Assembly: GCA_004014935.1 (NCBI GenBank)
Contig: CP025323.1
Location: 744,001-808,000 of the forward strand
Direction: 5' to 3'
DNA from: Saccharomycopsis malanga
Taxonomy: Eukaryota > Ascomycota > Saccharomycetes > Ascoideales > Saccharomycopsidaceae
Length of the DNA stretch: 64,000 nt
Part shown: one piece after another, positions 45,716 through 55,615 of the stretch
Numbering within the stretch: position 1 is the first letter of the stretch
Layout: every line of letters begins with the position of its first letter
Position numbers and translations under genes: made by a program
The notes under the pieces: model-generated
Database searches by the model: none
What the model was told of the DNA's origin: nothing
What the model saw: only the letters and a program-made list of their open reading frames with translations

Positions 45716-48700
45716 CACAACCACAACAACCACAACAACCACAACAACAGCCACCGTCACACCAGCCACAGCCTGCGCCACAACAACAACAACAACAACA
45801 ACAGCCACAGGTCGAAGGAAGCCCGTTTAAGACGCGGCAAAATTCCAACGGTTCGGTTGTCAGTGCCAGAAGTCATCACAATCCTCGAAAAGGTATCTTT
45901 AATTTCTATACGTCCAGCAGGCTCAAGTCGATTTCGTCTGAGCGTAGTGCCTCAACTGTAAGCGCCAGTACAAGCGACTCTGATCTGTCAGCTCCGACAT
46001 CGTTCAATCCGTCCAAACCGTCGTCTGTGTTTCCCATAGAGCTTAATCTAGATAGTATGGCTGGAATTGTGAATTCAGACCTTGCCAACAGGAATTCGGT
46101 AAGCTCAGCCAAGTCTCCGTCAGTAAGAAAGCCCAAGATGACATCATCGAATAGTTTCAACGAGTCGCGGACGCCAACTGTAGACTCGTCTAAAAGCCCG
46201 CGCAACTACAGTGTGGGAGATAACGGCTATTTTCCGAGCGGAAAGCCGTATGACCTGGCCAGCTATCTTCCGACAGCAATTGGCTGGAGGGCGCCTGATT
46301 CGTGGGGCGTCAAGCCAGATATAGACAAGATGAATAAACGCAATAACGTAGATAAATCCAGGGCCAACTCGCTCGAGCCTCCGTTGATGGCCTTGTCGAC
46401 TAGCGAAGACTCAGAACGAGTTGGCTCTGCGTCTCCACCCTTGAGTTTTGCTCCTGGGCAAGATTCAGGCGATGTTGAGCAACTTGACGAGTCTGCAGAC
46501 CCACTTAGCACTGGTAGCGCAATACTACATAGAAGCTGCTCCAATTTGAGCGACAACGAGACGCTCGCCAATACTGTAGGAGAGAACCAGCCGTCTGTAG
46601 ATATCGTGGCATCAGAACCAGGGTCGCCTGGTAAAAACGAAGACAAATATCGTAAGATTTCTAACACAAGCAGCATCAGTTTCAACAACTACGTGATGAA
46701 ACCCAAGTCAGCGTCATCTTCTTCAACAGTGCTCAAAGATAAAACGTTGGGAAACCAATATCCAATGTACAACCAACGAGACCAAAGCTTGCCAGACATC
46801 TTGAAAATTCTCAAGAACATTAGTGGAAACTACACGTTAAAGATTTTCCGCACAGATAACACCTTTTCGACCATATCTGCGTCCATAGACACGACGGTGG
46901 CGGAGATTTTGGTGATTTGCAAAAAAAAGTTCTTTTTGCAAAATCCTATCAACTACCAGATAGTTTTTCAAATTGGCAAGTCCTCCAAGGTGTTGGATCC
47001 AGAGGAACGACCTCTCCAGATCCAGAGCTTCATGCTTTTGCTTGCGGGTTACGATGAGGAAAGAGACAACTTGAACTTGGTGGGCAGAGAGGATATTACA
47101 TATTTATGTAAGTTTGTGCTTGAAAACAATGATTATCGTCAAAATGTTGATGAGGATGAAAATTCAAAGGCAAAAGCAAAAGCTCGAGATTTCACTTGTG
47201 TTAATTTAGCCAATTTAGGACTCCATGCTATTCCTATCACATTTTATCATCATACCTATGAAATTGAAGAATTGGATGTCACCAACAACCCGTCTATCTC
47301 CTTGCCTGCTGATTTTATTGCCAGCTGTAACAACTTGAGAAAGATTTCGTTTGCTTCAAACCGTGCAAGCCAATTTCCAATTGCTTTACTTGAAGGCAGA
47401 AAACTCACAAGACTCAATGTACAAAACAATTTGATTCGAATTGTGCCTGAAAAATTGGGCACGTTGGTCTTTTTAACAAAATTATATCTTAACGGTAACA
47501 ATATTACCAAATTGCCAAAATCTTTTGTACAACTAAAAAACCTAAAGATTTTGAACATTTCATCCAACAACTTTAAAGTGTTTCCTGAGCCTGTCACTGA
47601 ATTGGAGGAATTGATTCATTTGGATGCCAGTTTCAACCAGATAGAACTGATTCCAGAATCAATCACAAGATTGAAAAACTTGGAAGAGTTCAACATGGCC
47701 ACCAATTGTCTCTCGCAGAAACTCCCATCATACTTGGCCAATTTGCCAAAGGTCAAAGTGTTCAACATCCAATACAATGATTTGACAAACTTTGATTCTG
47801 CAGGTTTGATGCCAAATTTGGAAATATTGTATGCCAGTAAAAATAATGTGTCTCGCTTCAAGTTTCAAGCTAAAAAACTTCGGGTTTTTCTTTTTGACAA
47901 AAATCCTATTATTGAGATTCCTTTCAACGACATTTTACTTGAATCCTTGACCACTTTGAATTTGTCCAAAGCTAAATTAACTTCCTTGACCAATGAAGAT
48001 TTGCTTAGGCTAAGCAACATTGAAACGTTGATTCTCGATAAAAACGATTTAACTTTCTTGCCTCTGCAAATTGGTTCTCTTAAGAAATTGGTCTACTTGT
48101 CTGCTTATTCCAATAACTTGCAGGCGATCCCCGATTCTATCGGTGAGTTGCGCAGTTTGCAATATGTTGATTTCCACTCAAACAATATTAAGCAAATCCC
48201 TGACACCATATGGAATTGCTCTTTGTCTAAACTTAATCTTTCATCCAATTTGCTTCAGAACTTTCCTACTCACTCAAAATCTAACAAATCTTCTTTGACA
48301 TCATCCAGAATACAAACCAGAAAGTCTTCTGCCGTAAGTGCAGGAGGCAGTCAAACCTTGATTGACTCCGATACAAATGATTCTTACTCTCCTAACAGCA
48401 CTACTGCTGCTGCAGCGGCGGCAGCAGCAGCAGCAACTAGCAATTTTGGCCAGCAAAGCAGAGACAGATTGAACTCTATTAGTGAGGTGCCATATGGAAA
48501 CAACAATTATGCTCTTCCTGAACTTGCATTGAGTTTGCAGGTATTAAGTGTGGCTGATAATAGATTTTCTGACGACTGTTTTGAATCTATCACGTTGTTC
48601 ACTGAGTTGAACACGTTAAATTTGTCCTACAATGAGTTGATCGAAATACCTCCTGGGATTTTGAGACGATTGCTGAAATTGATAGAGTTGTATTTGTCAG

Positions 48701-51201
48701 GCAATGAGTTAAACAACTTGCCAGGCGAAGATTTTGCTAGTTTAAAGTATTTGAAGGTGTTACATATTAATGCCAACAAGATTCACACGTTGCCTTATGA
48801 TTTATCTAAGATTAGAACTCTCAGTGTCTTGGACGCTGGCTCCAACCAGTTGAAATATAATATTTCCAACTACCAATACGATTGGAACTGGCAATGGAAC
48901 TTGGAACTCAAATACTTAAACTTTTCGGGAAATAAACGATTGGAAATCAGTAGGCAATATCCGCATTCTGCAGGGGTTAATAAGGCGTTAGATAACATTC
49001 GATTTGACAGCTTTGTCACGTTGAAAAACTTGAGAGTATTAGGATTAATTGATGTCACTTTGAGAAACTCTGATTCCTCATTACCTGACGAATCTATCAG
49101 CACTAGAGTTCGTACCACTGCCTCTGAAATTTATAATTACCGATACGGAATCGCTGACACGTTGGGCCAACGCGACACCATTTCCACAAGAGAGATAATG
49201 TATAACAATTTCCGAGGCCATGAAGACGAGTTATTGATTTGTTTATTTGATGGAAAGAATGATACACTGAAAGTGGGTCACAAGGTGTCACAATTGGTGC
49301 AAGAGACATTCAAGAACATCTTCTCTGAAAAGTTGCGCAAGAAAGGTGCAGACGAAACGATTCAGGACTGTTTGCGGAGATCGTTTTTATCTTTGAATCG
49401 CGAAGTCAATAACTGCTGGCAGCAAAACATGCGTGATGAAGAAGCTGCCAGAAACTCTGATGATCCGTTCAAACTCACTGAAGAAGATATCAACACCGGA
49501 TGCTGTTTGACGGTGGTTTACATTAAGGGACAAGAGTTGTACTCTGCTAATATTGGCGATAGTATGGGTTTGATATCGAAAAGCAATGGAGAACATGAAT
49601 TGTTAACGGAAAAACATGATCCAACGACCAGAAAAGAGTTTGAGCGGATCAGATTGAGTGGAGGTTATGTTTCTAGTAAGGGAGAATTAGATGGAGTGAC
49701 AGATGTCTCAAGAGCAGTTGGATTCCTCAATTTGTTGCCACATATCAATGCCAAGCCCAAGATCAAAGAGTTGACCTTAAGCACCATTCATGAGATGTTG
49801 GTCATAGCTACTAGTCAGTTGTGGGATTATGTCAGTTACGAAACAGCGGTTGATGTCATCAGTCAGAGCAAAAGAGACCCTATGTATGCTGCTCAGAAAC
49901 TTCGTGATTTTGCCATTTCATATGGGGCCAAAGACAAGATGACAGTGATAGTGTTGACGTTGAACAACCGTAAGAAATCGTACGCTCGGCAAAATGGTTC
50001 AAGATTGAGCATCACTGAAGAGTCATTGTTGCCTATCAAGAAAAGACGAGAACGGTTGTTTGATTCCAACTTGAACCGGTTGGAAAACGAAATCAGCCCT
50101 CCTGAAGGAGCCGTAGCAATGGTGTTCACCGATATTAAGAACTCTACTTTGCTCTGGGATACTTATCCAAGCGCCATGAGAAGCGCCATCAAGACACACA
50201 ACGCCATAATGAGAAGACAACTCAGGATTGTTGGTGGTTACGAGGTCAAAACAGAAGGCGATGCTTTCATGGTTTCGTTTCCTACTCCAATCTCTGCTTT
50301 GGTTTGGTGTTTCAATGTCCAGCTCCAACTTGTGTCGGGTGACTGGCCTGTGGAAATCCTAGAGTCCAGTCAATGCTGCGAAATAACCGATTCCAAAGGC
50401 GTTGCCATATACAGAGGCTTGTCTGTGAGAATGGGCATACACTGGGGGTTCCCCGTATGTGAGCCAGATGCCATCACCGGAAGAATGGATTATTTTGGCC
50501 CAATGGTCAACCGCGCCTCGCGTGTAAGCTCTGTTGCCGATGGTGGCCAGATCTCAATCAGTAACGACTATTTGAAAGAGTTCAACAAGTTGCTTTCCGT
50601 GCACGAAAAGGTCAAGCTGGGCGCCAAAACCATTAAAGAGGCTTATGGAGACGTGCAGGTTGGAATGATCTTAGAAAACGAAATGGACACTCTCGAAAGC
50701 GTAGGTTATAGAGTGGAGGAAATTGGAGAAAAGAAACTTAAAGGTTTAGAAACCCCAGAATACATTTCTGTCTTATTTCCAGCCAAATTGCAGGAACGCG
50801 TCAACTTCATGTCCAGCAAGTTGGAAGGAGGTGAAAACGAAGCTTTGTCAAGAAATAACAGTGGAATCCTTGGCGGTTTGATTAACTTGGATAACTTGTT
50901 TGAATTGGAGATCATTGCCGTCAAACTAGAACATGTCTGCTCTCTCTACACTGGCACTGCTTTGAACAAAGACATTCTTTGTCGAGACAACTCCAAATCT
51001 AAAGATGAGTTGCTCAAGGTGGTAAGAAACCCAAACATTAGTGCAGAATATGAATACTTGATGTTATTGGACAACGTTGTCACCAGAATCGAAAACTGTA
51101 TCTCGGTCATAAAGCTTTATCAGAGACTTAAACAAGCCAATGTGATTTCCAAAAACGATAATATCCATGAGGTTTTGTCTGCTTTAAAACTCCTAGTATG
51201 A
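44785..51201 (+). CDS. CYR1: Adenylate cyclase Cyr1
   Basis: 2138 residues from the first in-frame ATG (44785, M-S-H-D-K-Q-T). It makes cyclic AMP for the Ras/PKA pathway. Domains in order: a long disordered N-terminus with a polyglutamine region (about 285-340); a Ras-association domain (about 670-778); more than 15 leucine-rich repeats (about 800-1440), with an alanine-rich insertion near 1211-1220; a PP2C-like domain (about 1462-1725, with I-G-D-S-M-G and D-V-S-R-A-V-G); the class III catalytic domain (about 1774-1985: V-A-M-V-F-T-D-I-K-N-S-T-L-L-W, G-Y-E-V-K-T-E-G-D-A-F-M-V-S-F, F-G-P-M-V-N-R-A-S-R); and a C-terminal CAP-binding part. It is longer than the 2026 residues of S. cerevisiae. 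The first 600 codons are clearly GC-richer than the rest. Confidence 0.95.
45636..45804 (+). repeat. CAA/CAG-rich microsatellite coding for a Q/P/H-rich tract in CYR1
   Basis: A run of CAA, CAG, CCA and CAT codons gives two glutamine stretches separated by proline-containing units. The first has an uninterrupted block of about 15 glutamines. Length changes between strains are likely. Confidence 0.85.
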
Positions 51202-51552
51202 TTTATGACTCACCGCATAAAATTTCTCAAATATATTCGTTACAGAGGTTTATATTTAATCATACATATATATAATAGTTTTCACACTGCTCTTTGTTCG
51301 TTTTCATTGTAGATATATAATGCTGTAAAGTAAAGATTATCACATATATGTTCTACTGGCCAATAGATAGACCTATCTGGTCCGTTTTCCCGTTTAATAT
51401 ATTGGTAGATAGTGACTTTAATATTCTCGATTATTTGTACATCCTTCGCCTTCTAAAAACCTACTAATATATATTTATTTCAATTCGACAATGTGTTTGG
51501 TCCACCACTTATTCACCCTAATTGTTTATCCAACTTAGAACTAAAAAAAAAA

Positions 51553-51633
51553 CTCCGATACCGGGAATTGAACCCGGATTTGTGCCGTACCCTTCGTGAG
51601 AGGGCACCGTGCTAGCCATTACACTATATCGGA
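51553..51633 (-). tRNA. tRNA-Glu(CTC) with 9-nt intron, copy A
   Basis: Read on the minus strand, TCCGATA ... TATCGGA forms the acceptor stem with G as discriminator base. The D arm is GTGTAATGGCTAGCAC, the anticodon stem GTGCC/GGCAC, the loop CTCTCA + C with anticodon CTC, and the T arm CGGGTTCAATTCCCG with a clean B box. Nine extra bases (CGAAGGGTA) sit just 3' of the anticodon, in the usual tRNA intron place; removing them gives 72 nt. A run of ten T follows as the Pol III terminator. It is identical to copy B at 51750. Confidence 0.93.
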
Positions 51634-51749
51634 CAACTTGTTCAAGAAAATTAGTGATATTCTTTAAGTTGACCGTTTCTTGAATCACATGATGAAAGCT
51701 CAAGTTTAGGGGTGTATGTCTCTGCAAAAACAAATTCTTCCAATAATTA

Positions 51750-51830
51750 TCCGATATAGTGTAATGGCTAGCACGGTGCCCTCTCACGAAGGGTACGGCA
51801 CAAATCCGGGTTCAATTCCCGGTATCGGAG
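51750..51830 (+). tRNA. tRNA-Glu(CTC) with 9-nt intron, copy B
   Basis: Identical over 81 bp to copy A but on the opposite strand, so the two genes point away from each other with 116 bp between their 5' ends. Same stems, anticodon CTC and intron. A run of nine T a few bases after the gene is the terminator. Confidence 0.93.
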
Positions 51831-52327
51831 TTATTTTTTTTTAATTTCATGTTGAGTAATAATTCTACTTTACAGTATTTGGATGTACCGCCTTCTAGGT
51901 AGACCCAACAAACCTGTCCAGCCACTACTTTTAAAGCTTTCCTCACCTGGAAGTTGTTTCTCTCATTACACTTTTCTCTTTGTTGTGTATTAAATGACAT
52001 AGTAATAAAAAAAACACTTTCTCTTGTTAGACATAAATTGAGCGGATCGTAAGTTCTGAAATCCCAATTAAATGATCATGAATAGTGTAAGGCAGTTCTG
52101 TTAGTAGATTGAAAGCTTTATTATTTCAAATATATTGAAATTTGTAGGCGATGTGTAACTTGAAATTTGACCCTTCTGGAAGAAATTTGCCTGTACCGGC
52201 TTTTATAGTGTGGTAGTGTTATAACCTAATATGGACTAAAAGGGGATAAATAATACTACGAAACAAATTGCCCCGCTACCCACATGACGCCATCACATTC
52301 CTACCGATTTTTTCCGAATAAGAATTA

Positions 52328-52423
52328 GGTCCCTTGGCCCAGTTGGTTAAGGCGTGGTGCTAATATACAGCTCTTGCGAGCAATGTTACGCCAAGATCAG
52401 CAGTTCGATCCTGCTAGGGACCA
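52328..52423 (+). tRNA. tRNA-Ile(AAT) with 22-nt intron
   Basis: GGTCCCT ... AGGGACC forms the acceptor stem with A as discriminator. The A-box region is TGGCCCAGTTGG. The anticodon stem is TGGTG/CGCCA and the loop CTAATA + A gives anticodon AAT. The intron TACAGCTCTTGCGAGCAATGTT-type segment lies after position 37; without it the tRNA is 74 nt. The T arm is AGCAGTTCGATCCTGCT. T-runs follow. Apart from the intron it matches yeast tRNA-Ile(AAT). Confidence 0.93.
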
Positions 52424-53457
52424 TTTCTTTTTTTATTTTTTATCAAATGTAATAATTAAGGAAATGCTCATTATTTTCGGCACTTTAATATATCAATAAA
52501 CAATCGCGGCTTACAATATTTATTGGTCTGTATACCTTTCAAATTTTTTCCTGGTTTTTTGTATTAGTTTTTGCAAGCTACTGTAAGTGATAATTAACGA
52601 TTTCAAGATAAGGGACGTAAAGGAATAAAGAGAACTGAATGCTGAAAGAACAATAACCAGCAAAGAAAGATTTTGCTTACTTTAAATCTTTGAATCAAGG
52701 AAGTTTTCAACCAGTGAACTTTAGTAAACTAGTATTACTGCTTCAAATAGCCATATGGCCCAGGTTTGCAGGTGCATTGCCAGTTAGTCATGATACAATA
52801 TATCCAGACTTGACCATGGTAGACTTGTTTGGATTGGTGCCAAATCCACATATCGTAAAGAGATAATGCAGTCATACTCATTAATCAAAGATTAAACAGA
52901 ATAAATGAGAAACATGATGTCTGATCAAATAAAAAAAATTTAAGCTTAGATTATTGTGAAATGGCTGAAACATTGTAATTAAAATTATAAAAATGTAGTC
53001 AAGAGGAATCGAACCCAGAAACTAAAACACTTTTAAGATTATAGCGCATATTTAAAGTTTGAATATGTTCTTTCGAACCCGATTTATACAGATTCCATTA
53101 CCAAAATATTTAAATGACACTATTACTAATAGTTGCAATTTTTTACTGTTGCTCCTTAATAATCTTGTTTTATTACAAAAAATAGGTGTTATTTAGGCTT
53201 GATATGATCCATTGGCCTGTAACTTATACATTATCACTGTATGCCGGGTAACTACATATATGCATAGCATTTTTTTCGAAGAGAAGAGCTAATATGAGAA
53301 CAATTTTCAACATGAACTAATAATTATTGAAAATAAGGGTTTTTAAGACGTTTGTGAAACAGAGACTATTAATATTATTTTTTTGGATAAAACATTATAA
53401 AAGGTTTAATTGGTTGAGGAGTTTTACTATAGGAGGGAAACCAGACAATAAGTAGCG
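52424..53457. other. AT-rich gene-free region upstream of RRP46
   Basis: 1.03 kb. A perfect B box on the minus strand (GGGTTCGATTCC, 53005-53016) lies within a tRNA-3'-half-like stretch, but no matching A box or acceptor stem could be found, so it is only a fragment. The last 150 bp must hold the RRP46 promoter; no motif was recognised there. Confidence 0.45.
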
Positions 53458-54231
53458 ATGACATTTATAGCGAAGACAGGCGTTCTTCACAATGCTGATG
53501 GCAGTTCCCAGGTGGAAAATAACGGAGTGAAGGTTGTTTGTGGGATCAACGGGCCGATGGAGGCAAAGCCAAGACAGGAGCTCCCAACGACGAGCTATTT
53601 GGAGGTGATTATACGGCCTGATATTGGGAGTCCTACGACAAGAGAAAAGTTAATGGAAGACAAGCTCAAAAGCTTTTTATCCAGCGTAGTGGTGGGCAAT
53701 TTGTATCCGCGCCAGCTCATTCAGATAAACTTGCAAATTTTGGAAAAATCGCAGCAGTTGGGCACATCTGGCAGTATGGATCAGGACATTGGAGGAGACA
53801 CTAGCGGTGATTATGATGCAGTGACAGAAAACAATACTAGGAAATTGGAGGATTTTTTGCCAGAGCTCAACTGTTGTATCAATGCCATCAGTATTGCGCT
53901 TGTAGATGCAAACATTAGTATATTAAAAGCGTTTAATTCAAATCTTTTTATATATAATTACGATGATCAGCTTTTGGTGAATCCAGGCGCTTCTAATGAC
54001 AACACCCGTAACCAGCCAGTCCGCAGGTGGAAGAGTATGCATTTAATGGTGTATGGGTTCAAGAATGGAAAGGTAGAAGATCTTTTGTTGAGTGAAAACG
54101 TAGGCCGATTCAGCGAGAAAAAATTATTCCAATTGTTCGATGCAGGCAGCGAGCAGGCACAAGAGTTGCACAGTGAGATGAGACAACATCTTGTGTCCAG
54201 TGTTGCTAACAAATTTGCATATTTGAGCTAG
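53458..54231 (+). CDS. RRP46: Rrp46, RNase PH-like subunit of the RNA exosome ring
   Basis: A 257-residue protein, a structural subunit of the six-membered exosome ring that channels RNA to Rrp44 and Rrp6 for 3'-5' processing. The family string is clear: H-N-A-D-G-S-S-Q, K-V-V-C-G-I-N-G-P-M-E-A-K-P-R-Q-E-L-P, T-T-R-E-K-L-M-E-D-K-L, Y-P-R-Q-L-I-Q-I-N-L-Q-I-L, and L-P-E-L-N-C-C-I-N-A-I-S-I-A-L-V-D-A. The eukaryotic protein has lost phosphorolytic activity. It is longer than the 223 residues of S. cerevisiae because of an acidic insertion at about 102-125. Confidence 0.95.
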   Translation: MTFIAKTGVLHNADGSSQVENNGVKVVCGINGPMEAKPRQELPTTSYLEVIIRPDIGSPTTREKLMEDKLKSFLSSVVVGNLYPRQLIQINLQILEKSQQLGTSGSMDQDIGGDTSGDYDAVTENNTRKLEDFLPELNCCINAISIALVDANISILKAFNSNLFIYNYDDQLLVNPGASNDNTRNQPVRRWKSMHLMVYGFKNGKVEDLLLSENVGRFSEKKLFQLFDAGSEQAQELHSEMRQHLVSSVANKFAYLS

Positions 54232-54334
54232 ACTGGCGATAGAATTATGAATATACAGTCAAACAGTGATGAGGATGCTGTAAGGAAACAATTATATTGT
54301 AAAAGATAAAAGAATCATTGTAACGATTAAAGGA

Positions 54335-54735
54335 GCCACTGGGATAGATGGCTCAGTGTTTAGTGCTCTCGAAGAAGAGAAAAAACATGGCACAATAGTT
54401 TAGTGCTCTCAAAGAAGCAACATGGCAGGATAGTTTAGTGGATAATACTCTCGAACAGGAACACGAGTTCGATTCCCAACACGAACATTTTACTCACAGC
54501 TTTTTACGATGGCGAAGGTGATCAAAAGCAAGTGCAACTGTTTGAAACATGACCTAGACAAAAGTCTAGTGCTTACTTTCAACCAATTGGGTGAGAAAAT
54601 TATGAGTAACAGGTCATGGTTGGGCTTTACCAAGTTCCTTTAGACATGGCGCCTATATACAAAACTGATAAGTACTGGGCTCGAGATATAAGAAATTATT
54701 TATTATTAAATATTGTCTTGACAGAGGCCACTGGG
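54335..54735 (+). mobile_element. SINE-like element copy 5 with multiplied head
   Basis: This copy (54344-54726) has the head three times in tandem, partly: GGCTCAGTGTTTAGTGCTC, then ATAGTTTAGTGCTC, then GATAGTTTAGTGGATAATAC, and one B box (AGTTCGATTCC) near 54468. The body is complete (TTTTTACGATGGCGAAGG, AAGCAAGTGCAACTG, AACATGACCTAGAC, AAGTCTAGTGCTTAC, AACCAATTGGGTGAG, TTTACCAAGTTCC, TAGACATGGCGC, TACTGGGCTCGAGATATA) with an ATTATTTATTATT tail. GCCACTGGG at 54335-54343 and 54727-54735 flanks it exactly. It begins about 110 bp after the RRP46 stop. Confidence 0.75.
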
Positions 54736-55013
54736 CCATTTGAAGGCTGAACCAACGCAAAAATAGTGTATGGTATAGCTTACAAAGAACGTACCATTCG
54801 GTCTAAATAAAGTAAACTATTTTATTAGAGCAGAAATAGTTTATGTATTGGCCTGATTCAGTAATATTATAAGCAATTAGCCAAGCTTATCATTGGCATT
54901 GAAATAATGCTCCAAAATAAATTAAAAACAAAGAAAAAAGACACTATACAAAGCAAGTTTATAGAATGTCTCAAGACATTGCTGTTCTTATCTCCTGCAA
55001 CTATTAAACATAA

Positions 55014-55320
55014 CCATTATAGTGCTCTTGGAGAAGAGAAAACAAGACCTAACAGAAACACGGGTTCGATTCCCAAGACGACACTTTTACTTGCTGCTTT
55101 TTACGATGCTGAACGTGAATTCACAGGCAAGTGCAACTGTCCGAAACACGACTTAGACCAAAGTCTAGTGCCAACTTTGAACCAATTGGGTGAAAATATG
55201 ATGATCAGCAGGACATTATTGGGTTTTACCAAGTCCCTTTAGACATAGCGCGTATATCCGAGATTGATATGTACTGGGCTTGAAATATAGGATATTATTA
55301 TTATTATTATTATTATTATA
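55014..55320 (+). mobile_element. SINE-like element copy 6, long (ATT)n tail
   Basis: The head starts late (TTATAGTGCTCTTGGAGAAG), so the A box is incomplete, but the B box GGTTCGATTCC (about 55064-55074) is perfect. The body is close to copy 1 (about 90% by eye). The tail, about nine ATT units, is the longest here and suggests a young copy. No clear target-site duplication was seen. A 111-codon open frame across it is a chance translation of the repeat. Confidence 0.75.
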
Positions 55321-55435
55321 AGTAGCGCATCAAGTTGATTTAAATTTATTAGCATATTTTGATATTCAGTGCTGTTTTCTCCCATTTTTATTATTATTTT
55401 ATTGTTGGCATGATAATCAACTTCACGTAGGAACA

Positions 55436-55615
55436 CAAGTTGGTGCAACTGTCTGAAAAATTACCTAAATATGGTCCAGTTCTTGGTATATAGTCTCTAT
55501 TGTGCAGGAGTAAAACGGCATGATATCATTGAGATAAAGGATATTGCGTGTGTTTCCTATCAGGTTTTATCGAGTTTTTTTAGACATAGCTTGTATATAT
55601 GCAATTGACTACATT
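55436..55615 (+). mobile_element. SINE-like element copy 8, old remnant
   Basis: A decayed body: GGTGCAACTGTCTGAAAAAT and ACCTAAATATGGTCCAG match the TGCAACTGTCTGAAACACGA and ACCTAGACCAAAGTCTAG blocks, and TTTTATCGAGTTTTTTTAGA then CATAGCTTGTATATATGC match the 3' part. Much of the middle is unlike the other copies. There is no head and no ATT tail. Confidence 0.45.

Larger units (their letters stand above)
51553..51830. repeat. Perfect 81-bp inverted repeat made by two divergent tRNA-Glu genes
   Basis: The arms are the two tRNA-Glu genes; the 116-bp spacer is AT-rich and unique. Such an inverted repeat can form a cruciform, and both arms are strong Pol III units whose 5' flanks must share the spacer. 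Confidence 0.85.

Noticed and set aside
45521-45848. Valine-rich and cysteine-rich open frames opposite CYR1
   Set aside because: They are antisense readings of the CAA/CAG repeat.
52986-53060. Possible tRNA gene on the minus strand
   Set aside because: A perfect B box and a T-arm-like part are present, but the A box, acceptor stem and anticodon arm are missing.
54907-55242. Open frame of 111 codons that ends in a repeat
   Set aside because: More than half of it is the translation of SINE-like copy 6; it has no recognisable domain and the frame is not shared with the other copies.
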